The position numbers and the translations under genes are program-made. A DNA stretch of 64,000 bases, from contig NZ_JABAHI010000008.1 in NCBI RefSeq assembly GCF_012584445.1, positions 310,001 through 374,000 on the forward strand. The letters are read 5' to 3'. Source of the stretch: Olsenella sp. KGMB02461. GTDB taxonomy: Bacteria; Actinomycetota; Coriobacteriia; Coriobacteriales; Atopobiaceae. Under the pieces are notes generated by a model. The model saw only the letters and a program-made list of their open reading frames with translations, had not been told where the DNA came from and ran no database searches. Each line of letters begins with the position of its first letter. Position 1 is the first letter of the stretch. Positions 18,418-28,182 of this stretch are shown piece by piece.

Positions 18418-18446
18418 TTTACAGGTTTGGAAGGGTTCACTATCCT
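18418..18446 (+). promoter_or_regulatory. Sigma-70-type promoter for the SDR gene
   Basis: -35 TTTACA (18418-18423), 17-bp spacer, -10 TATCCT (18441-18446). It lies 46 nt before the ATG at 18492 in an AT-rich 270-nt divergent intergenic region. The remaining part of that region (18220-18417) holds the presumed minus-strand promoter of the binding-protein gene; I see no other gene in it. Confidence 0.55.
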
Positions 18447-18491
18447 TATGCACCAGCGACCCAGTTTAGGCACAAAAAAGGAGTGATTGCT

Positions 18492-19238
18492 ATGTTGCTC
18501 GAAGGAAAAGTGGCCATCGTTACTGGAGGCACCCGAGGAATCGGCCTCTCCATTGTGAAATCCTTCCTGGCAGAAGGAGCGAAAGTAGCCTTTTGCGGCT
18601 CTCGCGAAGAGACGGTCGCCAAGGCTTTGGACGCTATTAAAGCCGAGAACCCCGATGCTCCCGTCCTGGGCTATTGGCCGGACCTCACCAGCAACGAAGC
18701 GGTGTCTGCCATGGTGGACGCCGTGGTAGAAGCCTGGGGCACCCTGGACATCATGGTGAACAATGCAGGCATCTCCCAGTCCACCCCACTTCTCGACTAC
18801 ACGCCCGAAGAGTTCCAAAAAGCTATGGATCTCAATGTGACTGCAGTATTCAATGGCTGCCAGGCTGCCGCTCGCGTCATGGTTCCCAAGGGGACAGGCG
18901 TCATCCTTAACACCAGTTCCATGGTCTCCATCTATGGCCAAAAGTCCGGCGTGGGCTATCCTACTTCCAAATTTGCAGTCAACGGCCTCACCAAGTCGCT
19001 GGCACGCGAGCTTGCCCCTCAAGGCGTACGCGTTAATGCTGTGGCTCCCGGCGTCACCTCCACCGATATGGTGGCGGCGTTGCCCGAGGCGGTCGTTCAG
19101 CGCATCTCCATGGGCATCGCTATGGGGCGCCCCGGCGAGCCTCAAGAAGTAGCCGATGCTTTCGTGTACTTGGCAAGCGACAAGGCCAGCTATGTCACCG
19201 GCGCAGTGCTCTCAGTGGATGGCGGGGCGCTGTTCTAA
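18492..19238 (+). CDS. Short-chain dehydrogenase/reductase (FabG-like)
   Basis: 248-aa classical SDR oxidoreductase using NAD(P)H. The dinucleotide motif TGGTRGIG (about 11-18), NNAGIS, catalytic serine in NTSSMVS, YPTSK (Tyr-x-x-x-Lys) and the C-terminal YVTGAVLSVDGG are all present. Family members include 3-oxoacyl-ACP reductase and hydroxysteroid dehydrogenases. Being monocistronic and away from other fatty-acid genes, its substrate stays open. ATG 18492 follows AAAAAGGAG; the frame stays open about 50 codons upstream without a ribosome site. Confidence 0.85.
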   Translation: MLLEGKVAIVTGGTRGIGLSIVKSFLAEGAKVAFCGSREETVAKALDAIKAENPDAPVLGYWPDLTSNEAVSAMVDAVVEAWGTLDIMVNNAGISQSTPLLDYTPEEFQKAMDLNVTAVFNGCQAAARVMVPKGTGVILNTSSMVSIYGQKSGVGYPTSKFAVNGLTKSLARELAPQGVRVNAVAPGVTSTDMVAALPEAVVQRISMGIAMGRPGEPQEVADAFVYLASDKASYVTGAVLSVDGGALF

Positions 19239-19270
19239 TCTTTGTCCCCTCAGGCCCCTCGCCTCCCTAA

Positions 19271-19309
19271 GGCCCCAAGCAGGTTGCCCAACCTGCTTGG
19301 GGCCTTTTT
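19271..19309 (+). terminator. Strong intrinsic terminator after the SDR gene
   Basis: 14-bp stem GGCCCCAAGCAGGT / ACCTGCTTGGGGCC with a 6-nt loop, followed by TTTTT. It insulates the SDR gene from the mrp cluster. Confidence 0.9.
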
Positions 19310-19403
19310 CGAGGGGTAGAATGGGACCCATAAAACTGTTCTTTTTACTTTTCGCAGTCCAAAGCTTCGATGGGCGTCGGATTGCGAATACGAAAGGAGT
19401 CCC

Positions 19404-20348
19404 ATGGCTTGCAACACCCGGGATGCCGGTTCCCAGGACGCTCCTAAAGCGCCCCAGGTATTCGATTCAAACGATCTCTCCGAGGTAGGTCATGTCATAG
19501 GCGTGGTCTCTGGCAAGGGCGGCGTAGGAAAATCGCTGGTAAGCTGCTCTTTGGCCATTGGCCTTGCGCGGGCCGGCTACAAAGTAGGTATCTTGGACGC
19601 CGATATCACCGGCCCCTCCGTGCCCCACATGATGGGGCTCGATGATGAGCGCCTGCTGTCTTTGGGAAACCTTTTTTTGCCCTCCATCGCAACTGTGCCT
19701 GGAACTGAGGGCGTCAAGGTCATGAGTGCCAACCTGCTTTTGGCTCGCAAAGACGACCCCGTCCTGTGGCGCGGGCCGGTTCTTGCAGGGGCGCTCAAGC
19801 AGTTTTGGAGCGACACCTCCTGGGGTCCCATCGACTACCTCATCGTCGACATGCCTCCGGGAACTGGCGATGTGGCGCTCACGGTCTATCAATCGCTTCC
19901 TATCGATGGCGTAGTCATTGTGACCAGCCCTCAAGACCTGGTTTCCATGATCGTGGGCAAGGCAGTCAAGATGGCCGCCAAGATGGGCGTTGGCGTGTTG
20001 GGCATCACCGAGAACCTCTCCTACGTGGTCTGTCCCACCGACGGCACCCGCATCGACGTCTTTGGTCCTTCCCACCTGGAGCGCGACGCAGAGCTGGCCG
20101 GTGTGCCCGCCCTCGATCGCTTGCCTATCGAGCCGGCGCTGGCTGCCGCGTGCGACGCTGGCCAGCTTGCAGAAGCCCTGCCTGAAGGATATCTGGCTGC
20201 CACGGTCCAACGCGTGATCGATCTCGGCACCTATCCGGCTCAGGTGCCTTCTATCGAGGCTATGAACGCCCGAGCCGATGCCCTAGGCATGCCGCACACT
20301 CCCGCAGATCCCACGGATTCCTACGACGCCACCCCCGAGGAGATCTAA
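19404..20348 (+). CDS. Mrp/NBP35 family Fe-S cluster carrier ATPase
   Basis: 314-aa P-loop NTPase of the Mrp/ApbC family, which transfers iron-sulfur clusters to target proteins in the cytoplasm. The deviant Walker A GKGGVGKS is near residue 38, followed by ILDADITGPSVPHMMG and VDMPPGTGD, all diagnostic. The N-terminal DUF59 domain seen in some Mrp proteins is absent. The C-terminal CxxC pair usual in ApbC is not obvious. ATG 19404 follows AAAGGAG. The stop abuts the next ATG with no gap, so it is co-translated with the flavoprotein. Confidence 0.88.
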   Translation: MACNTRDAGSQDAPKAPQVFDSNDLSEVGHVIGVVSGKGGVGKSLVSCSLAIGLARAGYKVGILDADITGPSVPHMMGLDDERLLSLGNLFLPSIATVPGTEGVKVMSANLLLARKDDPVLWRGPVLAGALKQFWSDTSWGPIDYLIVDMPPGTGDVALTVYQSLPIDGVVIVTSPQDLVSMIVGKAVKMAAKMGVGVLGITENLSYVVCPTDGTRIDVFGPSHLERDAELAGVPALDRLPIEPALAAACDAGQLAEALPEGYLAATVQRVIDLGTYPAQVPSIEAMNARADALGMPHTPADPTDSYDATPEEI

Positions 20349-21656
20349 ATGGCCAAAGGCTCTGCAAAAAAGCAGCGCAAGTTTGCCCAGGCTCAGGCGC
20401 GAAAACTCGCCGCTTCCCAAGCGGTGCCCAGCTCCTGTGACGTGCTTATCGTAGGAGCGGGCGCCTCAGGGCTTCTCTGCGCCCTTGAAGCATCTTCTTT
20501 GGCTGCCGAGAAAAGCGTCCTTCTCATGGAGGCCAAGCCCACCTTAGGCGCGCCTATTCTGGCCACAGGCAATGGCCGTTGCAACTTTTGTCATGAGCCC
20601 TTGGAGCCCTCTGCCTACAACCACCCTTCCTGGATGGAAGAGTTTTTCTCGGCAGCAGCGAGGCTGTGGCCCAAGGCCACGCCTGGTCGGGTGGTGCAGG
20701 AATACTTTGGCAGGCTGGGGCTATTGGCTACCTGCCATGAGGGGCGGCTCTATCCCCGCAGCCTGGTAGCCGCCTCGGTACGAGATCTGCTGTTAACGCA
20801 GCTAGAGGCTTCCTCAGCCGAGGTTGCCACCCTGCGGCCAGTGGTGGCCGTCGAGCCTTGCGAGCAGGGTTTTTGCGTGCGCTACCAGGAGCGGTTCCGG
20901 GAAGACCCGTCGGCTCCGGAGGGGTGGGCTCAGCGCAGCCTCCATGCTCGCCGGGTCGTACTGGCTACCGGAGGCGATACCTTGGGCGCCATTGAGGGTC
21001 TCGATCTTCCTTTGGTACCCTGTGAGCCTGTGCTCTGTCCTGTAGAGATTGAGACAGAGCTGTGCCAACAGTTGGACGGCCATAGGGCCAAGGCTCGCGT
21101 GAGAGCCTATAGCCCTAGTTCAGAACCGCTTTTTGACGAGTGTGGGGAGGTCCTTTTTAGGTCCTCGGAGTCCTCTCAAAAAGGGGTGCTTTCGGGCATT
21201 GTGGCTTACAACCTTTCTCGCCAGGTGGCTCCCGGTGACTCGGTGGTGCTCGACCTTTTGCCAGAATGCACCCATGAGCAGGTGGCTGCCCTGCTTATGC
21301 GCGATGGCTCCTACAGCCCCCGCCATCTGGACGGCGCCTTGGATCCCGCCATCGCCCACGCGCTGCTTCCGCAGGGAATCGACGATGGCGCTACGACGCT
21401 GTTCTCCGCGGTGGAAGCGGTGAAATCTGCCCCCTTTTGCGTGAGCGGCAAGGCCTTTACCCAATCTGCCCAAGTGAGTCGAGGAGGCTTGAGCTTACAT
21501 GCACTCGCCCTCCCAACTCTTGAGGTAAGCGCCTATCCAGGCCTCTATGTGCTTGGCGAGGCGTTGGACATCGACGGTGCCTGTGGAGGGTACAATCTGG
21601 GCTTTGCCTGGCTCTCTGGACTCGTCTGCGGCCACGCATTGGCACAGAAGGACTAA
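20349..21656 (+). CDS. HI0933/BaiN family FAD-dependent oxidoreductase
   Basis: 435-aa flavoprotein. It has an N-terminal basic leader (KGSAKKQRKFAQAQARKL), then the FAD Rossmann motif VLIVGAGASGLLCALEAS, the family hallmark GNGRCNF (about 75-81) and the C-terminal FAD-closing segment GLYVLGEALDIDGACGGYNLGFAWLSG. BaiN of bile-acid-converting clostridia belongs here, but most members have no assigned substrate. Adjacent to the Mrp ATPase with zero spacing. Whether Mrp helps mature a partner enzyme is inference. Confidence 0.85.
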   Translation: MAKGSAKKQRKFAQAQARKLAASQAVPSSCDVLIVGAGASGLLCALEASSLAAEKSVLLMEAKPTLGAPILATGNGRCNFCHEPLEPSAYNHPSWMEEFFSAAARLWPKATPGRVVQEYFGRLGLLATCHEGRLYPRSLVAASVRDLLLTQLEASSAEVATLRPVVAVEPCEQGFCVRYQERFREDPSAPEGWAQRSLHARRVVLATGGDTLGAIEGLDLPLVPCEPVLCPVEIETELCQQLDGHRAKARVRAYSPSSEPLFDECGEVLFRSSESSQKGVLSGIVAYNLSRQVAPGDSVVLDLLPECTHEQVAALLMRDGSYSPRHLDGALDPAIAHALLPQGIDDGATTLFSAVEAVKSAPFCVSGKAFTQSAQVSRGGLSLHALALPTLEVSAYPGLYVLGEALDIDGACGGYNLGFAWLSGLVCGHALAQKD

Positions 21657-21678
21657 GCGCAGACAGGTAGCGAGGTGC

Positions 21679-21690
21679 GGGTTTTTCGGC
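21679..21690 (+). repeat. Near-copy of the GGGTTTCTCGGC word
   Basis: GGGTTTTTCGGC (one mismatch) followed by TAGGAA, 22 nt after the flavoprotein stop. It shares the leading GGTGCGGGTTT with the copy after uvrB. Confidence 0.5.
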
Positions 21691-21754
21691 TAGGAAGCAA
21701 AGGGCTGCACAGAGGTCACAGACTCATGGCTTTGCAGACATAAAAGGAGCGTTC

Positions 21755-23437
21755 ATGTTAGAGATTGCCAATGTCATCGTGCCCGTGAGCTCGATTCCTG
21801 AGGCAAGCCAGGAGGCCCGTGTGGTGCAGGAAGCAGTGCGGCGCAGGCTTCATCTGGCGCCTGATGCGATGGCAGGCATCGAAATCTGTCGGCGCTCCAT
21901 CGATGCGCGCAAGGGCCATTCGGTGAAGTTTGTCTACACGGTGCGCTTTGCGTTGCGGGCAGCAGAATCCGGAGAGCAGGCATTGTTGCGCAAGCTGTCC
22001 CGTCAAAGGAAGGCTCCTCAGGTGCAGGTCGCCTTGGACAGCCCAGAAGAGCTCCCCTCCTATACAGGGGCTGCCCCAGATGATCGCCCCCTGGTCGTGG
22101 GCGCAGGTTGTGCGGGGCTTTTTTGCGCGTGGGCGCTGGCTCGTCAGGGCTTGGCCCCCATCCTTATCGAACAGGGCGACGACGTGGTGCGCCGCCGCGA
22201 AGCCATCGACTGTTTCAATGAGACCGGTCAGCTGGACACGCGCTCGAACATCCAGTTTGGGTTGGGTGGGGCTGGCACCTTCTCTGACGGCAAGCTCACC
22301 ACCCGTACTCATGGGGCCCATCACGACCTCATTATGGAAACGCTCGTTAAGGCAGGCGCAAACCCTGAGATCTTGGTTGACGCCATGCCTCACATAGGGT
22401 CCGACGTGCTGCCGCAGGTGGTTTCCACCCTTATAAAGCAGATCGAAGCCTGGGGTGGGCAGGTTCGTTACCGCTGCAAGCTGGAGGAATTGGTCTTGGA
22501 AGGGTCTGGCGACCATCGTCGGATTGCGGGTGCGCGAGTAATGCAGTCGCAGGCTCCCAAAGCTCAGGGTGTCGAGCTTCTGCCTCGCCCAGAAGAGATC
22601 AAAGCCAGCCGAGTGATCATGGCTTGCGGGCACTCAGCCAGGGATGTCTTTGAAATGGCCCAAGCGCTTCAGGTGCCCCTGGAGCCCAAGACCTTCTCTA
22701 TGGGCGTGCGCATCGAGCACCTCCAGCGCGAAGTGGACCTTTGCCAGTACGGGGAAGAAGCCCAAAGTCCGCTTCTGGGGCCTGCCAGCTACAAGCTGGT
22801 GGCCAAAACCTCCACCGGACGGCGTGCCTACAGCTTTTGCATGTGCCCTGGCGGCTATGTGGTAGCCGCTGCCAGCGAGGCCTTTGGCGTGGTCACCAAT
22901 GGCATGAGCCTGGCTGCCAGAGATGGCGCCAATGCGAACGCGGGCCTTCTGGTCAATGTCTATCCCAAAGACTTGGATCCTCAGGATCCACTGGCAGGAG
23001 TCGCCCTGCAGCGCCGCTGCGAGCAAGCGGCCTACGAGGCTGGAGGCGGGGCGTTTAAGGCCCCCGCGCAACTGGTGGGCGATTTCTTAGAGAAGCGCCC
23101 CTCCTCTGGCCCAGGCGCTGTCGAGCCCACATATCCTCGAGGAGTCACTTGGGGATCCATCGACGGTCTTCTGCCTGGCTACATCGCCGACACCCTCAGA
23201 GAGGCCCTGCCGATTATGGGCAGAAAGCTTCGCTGCTTTAACAACCCGGAGGCGGTGCTCACCGGTGTGGAATCACGCTCCTCATCGCCTATACGCCTCT
23301 GCCGAGGTCAAGACTTCCAAAGCCTTGGGATCCGCGGCCTCTACCCCATTGGAGAGGGTGCGGGCTATGCCGGCGGCATCATGAGCGCAGCAGTGGACGG
23401 CGTCAACTGCGCGGTTGCCATCCTAAAAGAGGATTAG
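21755..23437 (+). CDS. FAD-dependent dehydrogenase, COG2509 type
   Basis: 560-aa flavoprotein of the uncharacterised FAD-dependent dehydrogenase group. An N-terminal ~90-residue domain precedes the FAD motif VVGAGCAGLFCAWALARQG (about 113-131). FGLGGAGTFSDGKL, MACGHSARD, CMCPGGYVV and the C-terminal LYPIGEGAGYAGGIMSAAVDG are family signatures. ATG 21755 follows AAAAGGAG. It starts 98 nt after the HI0933-type gene, with no terminator seen between, and may be read with it. Substrate unknown. Confidence 0.85.
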   Translation: MLEIANVIVPVSSIPEASQEARVVQEAVRRRLHLAPDAMAGIEICRRSIDARKGHSVKFVYTVRFALRAAESGEQALLRKLSRQRKAPQVQVALDSPEELPSYTGAAPDDRPLVVGAGCAGLFCAWALARQGLAPILIEQGDDVVRRREAIDCFNETGQLDTRSNIQFGLGGAGTFSDGKLTTRTHGAHHDLIMETLVKAGANPEILVDAMPHIGSDVLPQVVSTLIKQIEAWGGQVRYRCKLEELVLEGSGDHRRIAGARVMQSQAPKAQGVELLPRPEEIKASRVIMACGHSARDVFEMAQALQVPLEPKTFSMGVRIEHLQREVDLCQYGEEAQSPLLGPASYKLVAKTSTGRRAYSFCMCPGGYVVAAASEAFGVVTNGMSLAARDGANANAGLLVNVYPKDLDPQDPLAGVALQRRCEQAAYEAGGGAFKAPAQLVGDFLEKRPSSGPGAVEPTYPRGVTWGSIDGLLPGYIADTLREALPIMGRKLRCFNNPEAVLTGVESRSSSPIRLCRGQDFQSLGIRGLYPIGEGAGYAGGIMSAAVDGVNCAVAILKED

Positions 23438-23443
23438 CCCTTT

Positions 23444-23755
23444 TTACCAGCGATTATTCAGACGACGCTCCACAAAAGCACGCAGCTGGGAGAACTCCTC
23501 TGCCTGCCCAATGCCTGTCAGAAACGCCACGCCATTGAACACCGGCATGGTGCGCGAGGGGGTCTCAGTGCTCACTACAGAGATATAGGCGTCGGCTCCG
23601 CGCAGGGCGCTTCGAAGCTCTGTGATGGGCACTGCCTCTACCTGCACGTCTTCTGGGCTATAGCCGCACTCTGTCAACAGGTAACGCACCTTGCTCGCCA
23701 CTGTTTGGGAAGTAGCAGCGCCCGAGCCGCAGGCAACCACAATCCTTACTGTCAT
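23444..23755 (-). CDS. Orphan galactitol-type PTS IIB protein
   Basis: 103-aa cytoplasmic IIB domain. The phosphorylated cysteine lies in ACGSGAATS (Cys9), the loop that defines GatB-like IIB proteins. No IIA or IIC gene is next to it, in contrast to the complete system at 41.8-44.7 kb. It ends 7 nt from the end of the convergent flavoprotein gene. GGAGG precedes the ATG. It could serve a IIC elsewhere, or act as a regulatory phospho-acceptor; the sequence does not decide. Confidence 0.8.
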   Translation of the reverse strand: MTVRIVVACGSGAATSQTVASKVRYLLTECGYSPEDVQVEAVPITELRSALRGADAYISVVSTETPSRTMPVFNGVAFLTGIGQAEEFSQLRAFVERRLNNRW

Positions 23756-23906
23756 GAGCCCTCCATCCTGCTATGGACGCAAAGCCCACAAGCCAATGAG
23801 AAACCAACCTATGATAGCAGGCTTCCACTCCCTTAACCTCGGCGTTGGCCGTCGTGGCGGCCGGGTTATAGAGAGCTCGCACTGGTGTGGCACCCCTTCT
23901 TGCCTT

Positions 23907-23918
23907 GCCGAGAAACCC
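23907..23918 (-). repeat. Copy of 12-mer GGGTTTCTCGGC after uvrB
   Basis: Exact copy in gene-sense orientation, 9 nt past the uvrB stop, extended to GGGTTTCTCGGCAAGG. No hairpin of note precedes it. Confidence 0.7.
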
Positions 23919-23927
23919 GCACCGCCG

Positions 23928-26201
23928 CTATTTGGGATTTCTGTGGCCTCCCAAGCGCTTGCGAGAGGCGTGGGACGACCCTTTGCGGGCTCCAGAGCGC
24001 AGACGGGCGATGACCGCCTCTTCGTCAGTGCCGTCCAGAGCTCCTCGGATCTCGACGATCTGATCTCTCAAGGCTGCAGCGCGCTCAAAGTCGTAGGCTT
24101 CGCTGGCCGCTTTCATCTCCTCTTCCAGCGAGGCAAGCACCGCGTCGGCTTCTGCCCGAGGTAGCTCGGAGAGCTCTTGGGCAACCTGCTGTGCAGTAGT
24201 GGGGCCTTGGTTATGAGGAGCGCTTGCTGGGGTGTAAAACTCCCCATGGCCCAGCTCGTCGCCGTCGTAGCCATGATGGCGGCTGCGTTTGTCCAAGTTC
24301 TCTGTAGCCTCTTCGATAAAGCCTGAGATGTCATTGATAGTCTTTCGCACCGTCTGGGGCACAATGCCATGCTCCTGGTTATAGGCCTTCTGGATCCGGC
24401 GACGGCGCTCGGTCTCTGTGATGGCCTCCCGCATGGAGTCGGTAATGGTGTCGGCATACATGATCACCTGGCCATCGGCGTTGCGTGCAGCCCTGCCCAT
24501 AGTTTGGATAAGGGAGCGGCGGTTGCGCAGGAAGCCTTCCTTATCGGCATCGAGAATGGCCACCAGGGACACCTCGGGGATATCCAAGCCCTCGCGCAAA
24601 AGGTTGATGCCTACCAGCACGTCGATCTTGCCTTGACGCAGGTTGCGCACGATCTCCACGCGGTCCAGAGTGGCGGTGTCCGAGTGCATGTAGTTCACGC
24701 GGATGCCCTGGTCAAGCAGGTGGTCAGTGAGGTCTTCTGCCATGCGCTTGGTAAGCGTGGTCACCAGCACGCGCTCTTTGCGGGCCACTCGATCGCGGAT
24801 CTCAGAGGTCAGGTCATCGATCTGCCCACGGATGGGGCGCACGTCCACCTTTGGGTCCAAAAGCCCGGTGGGCCTAATGATCATCTCTACGTCCTGTTGG
24901 GAGACAGATTCCTCATAGTCGCCCGGAGTGGCAGACACGTAGACGAACTGGCCGATGCGCTCCTCGAACTCGTCAAAGCGCAAGGGGCGGTTGTCCAGGG
25001 CAGATGGCAGGCGGAATCCATGTTCCACCAAGGTGACCTTGCGAGAGCGGTCGCCTTCGTGCATGCCGCGGATTTGAGGGACCGTCACATGGCTCTCGTC
25101 GATGATGCACACCATGTCTTTGGGGAAGTAATCGATGAGAGTGTAGGGAGGCTGTCCCGGAGCGCGGCCGTCCAGATGGCGCGAGTAGTTCTCGATGCCA
25201 TTGCAAAAGCCCATGGTCTCTAGCATCTCAAGATCGTAGTCGGTGCGCTGAGCCAAGCGCTGGGCCTCCAGCAGCTTGTCGGCGCTCTTGAGTTCTGCCA
25301 CACGGGCTTCCAGCTCATCGGAGATGGTCTTCAAGGCATTGTTGATCTTGGGGCGCTCGGTGACATAGTGGGAGGCAGGCCAAATGGGCACGGCATCGAG
25401 CTCGCGGATGATCTCGCCGGTAAGCTCGTCGATCTCTGCGATGAGCTCCACTTCGTCGCCAAAGAACTCGATGCGCAAGGGATGCTCGGCATAGGGCGGA
25501 AAGACATCCACCGTGTCTCCGCGCACGCGAAACATGCCGCGGGCCAGATCCAAGTCATTGCGGTCGTACTGCACGTTGAGCAGCTCGCGAATAAAATCGT
25601 CGCGCTCCAATGGCTCGTCTTTGGTGACGTTGGGGGCCAGGCCTGCGTAATCTTCTGGGGAGCCGATGCCGTAGATGCAGCTCACCGAGGCCACCACAAT
25701 GGTATCCCGGCGAGACAGCAGGTTGGCAGTGGCCTGATGGCGAAGCTTCTCCACCTCCTCGTTGATGGAGGCATCTTTCTCGATATAGGTGTCGCTCTGG
25801 GGAACATAGGCCTCAGGCTGGTAATAGTCGTAGTAAGACACAAAGTAGACCACTGCATTGTCGGGGAACATCTCCCGCATCTCTGCGGCCACCTGGGCGG
25901 CCAGCGTCTTGTTAGGCTCCAAGATGAGTGCCGGCCGGTTCACCGCTTCGATGGTCTTTGCCATGGTATAGGTCTTGCCAGAACCCGTTACGCCCATCAA
26001 GGTTTGATAGCGCAGGCCCTCGTCAAGGCCCGCTTTAAGCTTGGCGATGGCCTGCGGTTGGTCGCCGGCAGGCTCATAGGGCATCACTACTTTGAATTGG
26101 GAATCGTCCTGCTCTCGCCCAAAGCGGCGCAGCTGGGCGCCTACCTTATGAGCGGGATCAAACGATGAGGCTGCGCCTTGGGCAGAGGTCTCTTGTGCCA
26201 C
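23928..26201 (-). CDS. uvrB: Excinuclease ABC subunit B
   Basis: 757-aa helicase-like damage verifier of nucleotide excision repair. Walker A GVTGSGKT (about 70), the beta-hairpin [21 protein letters not shown], the DESH-type helicase box [11 protein letters not shown], motif [11 protein letters not shown] and a C-terminal UVR/UvrC-binding motif (about 695-730, [23 protein letters not shown]) are complete. It has about 30 extra N-terminal residues and a basic C-terminal tail ([19 protein letters not shown]). Partner uvrA lies 7 kb away in the same orientation. Confidence 0.97.
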   Translation of the reverse strand: MAQETSAQGAASSFDPAHKVGAQLRRFGREQDDSQFKVVMPYEPAGDQPQAIAKLKAGLDEGLRYQTLMGVTGSGKTYTMAKTIEAVNRPALILEPNKTLAAQVAAEMREMFPDNAVVYFVSYYDYYQPEAYVPQSDTYIEKDASINEEVEKLRHQATANLLSRRDTIVVASVSCIYGIGSPEDYAGLAPNVTKDEPLERDDFIRELLNVQYDRNDLDLARGMFRVRGDTVDVFPPYAEHPLRIEFFGDEVELIAEIDELTGEIIRELDAVPIWPASHYVTERPKINNALKTISDELEARVAELKSADKLLEAQRLAQRTDYDLEMLETMGFCNGIENYSRHLDGRAPGQPPYTLIDYFPKDMVCIIDESHVTVPQIRGMHEGDRSRKVTLVEHGFRLPSALDNRPLRFDEFEERIGQFVYVSATPGDYEESVSQQDVEMIIRPTGLLDPKVDVRPIRGQIDDLTSEIRDRVARKERVLVTTLTKRMAEDLTDHLLDQGIRVNYMHSDTATLDRVEIVRNLRQGKIDVLVGINLLREGLDIPEVSLVAILDADKEGFLRNRRSLIQTMGRAARNADGQVIMYADTITDSMREAITETERRRRIQKAYNQEHGIVPQTVRKTINDISGFIEEATENLDKRSRHHGYDGDELGHGEFYTPASAPHNQGPTTAQQVAQELSELPRAEADAVLASLEEEMKAASEAYDFERAAALRDQIVEIRGALDGTDEEAVIARLRSGARKGSSHASRKRLGGHRNPK

Positions 26202-26269
26202 AGGATCGCTCCTTAAAAACTGGCTTCCTATATCTGTAACGTCTTGATTACCCTCGCGTAGCAGGGCTT

Positions 26270-27415
26270 TTAAGGTTGGCTGCCGTCATCTTGAAGCCCT
26301 TGAGGATAGAGCTCCCTGTAATGGTCCAAGGCAGACTGCACCTTTTCCAGATAGATGCGCGTCTCTGGATACTGGATGGCATCCGAGAAGCTGTCGCCCT
26401 CCCCTTCCCAATCCGAGACGGCGTTGGGACCCGCATTGTAAGAGGCAATGGCGCGTTCCTCAGAGCCAGTGGCCTTCATGAGCGATGCCAGGTAGGCGGT
26501 GCCGTAGGCGATATTGGTCTCGGGATCCATGAGGTCTGTGGGATCGTAGCGGGAACCATCCACATAGCCTCTACGTGCCAGATCGCGTGCAGTCTCAGGC
26601 ATCACCTGCATGAGCCCCTGAGCCCCGACCGAGCTCTCGGCATTGGGCACCCAATTGGACTCCGCCTTGATCACCGAGGCCACCAGCGTAGGATCGATGC
26701 CATAGCGCTCGGCCTGGGCCGTGATTTGCTGGGCATAGTGCACCGGGTAGAGCCAGTGGCGAAGATTGGCTCCCGAGAGATGGCTGAGCGCCGCAGATGC
26801 CACCGCCATCACCACAAGACAGAGGATGGGCAGAGTGCGGAACCAGCGCCAAAAGCGGAGTCTCTTGGCAGCCGAAGGCTCTCGTTGCCGAAAAACGCTT
26901 CCCCTCGCGATCCCATAGCCCTCATAGGCGCTGGCACTCTTAGGCGGCCTGCCAAAAGGGCCGTGCACGCTGGTTTGGGATGCCTGTTGGCCAAAGGCGT
27001 CGCGGTTGTCCAGAGCATTGCGCGCCACCTCTGCTCGAGCAACATCCACCGCTGGGGACGCCTGATGAGAGATGGGCGTTGACGGATCTACGTGAGGGCG
27101 GCCATGAGATGCAGCCCCATAGCCCATGAGGGAAGCATCCACTACCGTGGCATCGGTTGGAGCGGGAGGGCTCCCCGCGTTGATCATAGAAGTGGCATCC
27201 AAGGCTTCCGGCGCGCGTACCAGCTGGGTGGCATCGGCATCGGCAAGAACAGTAGGCTGCTCTGACATCATTCGAGTGGTGTCATCGTTCTCTTGCGGGT
27301 GAGATGGCGGCGCTTCTCGGCGAGGAAGGTCTTCCCAGCCGTCCACCTCTTTTGAGAGATAGGGGTTTTCTCCTTGAGGAGTCCAAGGGTGGGTGGTGTG
27401 TGGCTGGTCGCTCAT
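26270..27415 (-). CDS. Membrane-anchored soluble lytic transglycosylase (SLT domain)
   Basis: 381 aa. Residues 1 to about 180 are disordered and polar. A hydrophobic anchor ([19 protein letters not shown], about 195-213) is followed by an extracytoplasmic SLT/lysozyme-like domain with catalytic Glu in [29 protein letters not shown] and [11 protein letters not shown]. It cleaves the glycan strands of peptidoglycan. The cytoplasmic tail contains four Asp-x-Thr motifs (Thr47, 63, 75, 90), possible kinase/FHA sites. The ATG overlaps the coaE TGA (ATGA), so the two are coupled. Confidence 0.87.
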   Translation of the reverse strand: MSDQPHTTHPWTPQGENPYLSKEVDGWEDLPRREAPPSHPQENDDTTRMMSEQPTVLADADATQLVRAPEALDATSMINAGSPPAPTDATVVDASLMGYGAASHGRPHVDPSTPISHQASPAVDVARAEVARNALDNRDAFGQQASQTSVHGPFGRPPKSASAYEGYGIARGSVFRQREPSAAKRLRFWRWFRTLPILCLVVMAVASAALSHLSGANLRHWLYPVHYAQQITAQAERYGIDPTLVASVIKAESNWVPNAESSVGAQGLMQVMPETARDLARRGYVDGSRYDPTDLMDPETNIAYGTAYLASLMKATGSEERAIASYNAGPNAVSDWEGEGDSFSDAIQYPETRIYLEKVQSALDHYRELYPQGLQDDGSQP

Positions 27416-28182
27416 CCCTGAGATTCCTCCTTTGCCGCGTCTTTTCTTACGCAAGAAATTGTAACCTCTCCCCCGCTGGATGCCTCCTTAAGGCGGGCGT
27501 CGCCGGATGATTCTTGAGGCTTTGTAAGCTTTGCTGTGAGCACATCCCCCTGAAGCCAGTGCTCGTACCACTGGGTGACTCGAGATTCCAGCTGAGAGGC
27601 AGTGCCGTCGTTTTCGATGATGTCTGTGGCCGCAGAGACGCACCACTCGTCTGTGGGTTGATGGGCAATTCGCTCATCGAAGTCCTTGGGATCCATGCCG
27701 CGAGCCTGAGCCAGCTGGCGGCGGCGTTCAAGGGGCGTGCGCACATAGACGATGGCGTCGGCCAGCGGCATGAGGTCCCGAAGCCTGTCTGGCAGCGGCA
27801 CCTCCACCACCATGACGTCAGGTCCTGGGACCGAGCAGCTCACTGGCGTCAAAAGATCGGCCAAATGGGCCTTGATATAGGGCATCTCGATGGATTCCAG
27901 GCGCTGGGTGTCCTCTGAGCTGCCAAAGGCACAGCGAGCCAGTGCCGCCCGGTTGATGGAGGGCACTAAGTCTTGTGAGCCCTCTCCTCTCCAGGAGGCT
28001 GGATCATCCAAAATCTGCGGGCCAAAAGCCTCTACCAGCTCTGCCACACAATTGGGCTCTCTGGAGAGCACCGCGCGAGAGACCTGGTCCAAGTCGATGC
28101 GCTCTGCCCCCAAAGCAGCCAATGTGGCGCCTGCCAGCGATTTTCCAGAAGCCGTTCCTCCTATTAAGAATAGAACTTTCAT
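27412..28182 (-). CDS. coaE: Dephospho-CoA kinase
   Basis: Catalyses the last step of coenzyme A synthesis (3'-phosphorylation of dephospho-CoA). P-loop GGTASGKS (8-15), IDLDQVSRAVL (substrate-binding DxD-type region), VVEVPLPDRL and the lid region PLERRRQLAQARGM are present. At 256 aa it is about 50 residues longer than usual, the extra part being a C-terminal tail without recognised domain. It overlaps the downstream lytic transglycosylase gene by 4 nt and abuts the small zinc-ribbon gene upstream. Confidence 0.9.
   Translation of the reverse strand: MKVLFLIGGTASGKSLAGATLAALGAERIDLDQVSRAVLSREPNCVAELVEAFGPQILDDPASWRGEGSQDLVPSINRAALARCAFGSSEDTQRLESIEMPYIKAHLADLLTPVSCSVPGPDVMVVEVPLPDRLRDLMPLADAIVYVRTPLERRRQLAQARGMDPKDFDERIAHQPTDEWCVSAATDIIENDGTASQLESRVTQWYEHWLQGDVLTAKLTKPQESSGDARLKEASSGGEVTISCVRKDAAKEESQG

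Noticed and set aside
18492-19238. Specific call as hydroxysteroid dehydrogenase
   Set aside because: Only general SDR motifs are visible; FabG-like is the safest call without phylogeny.
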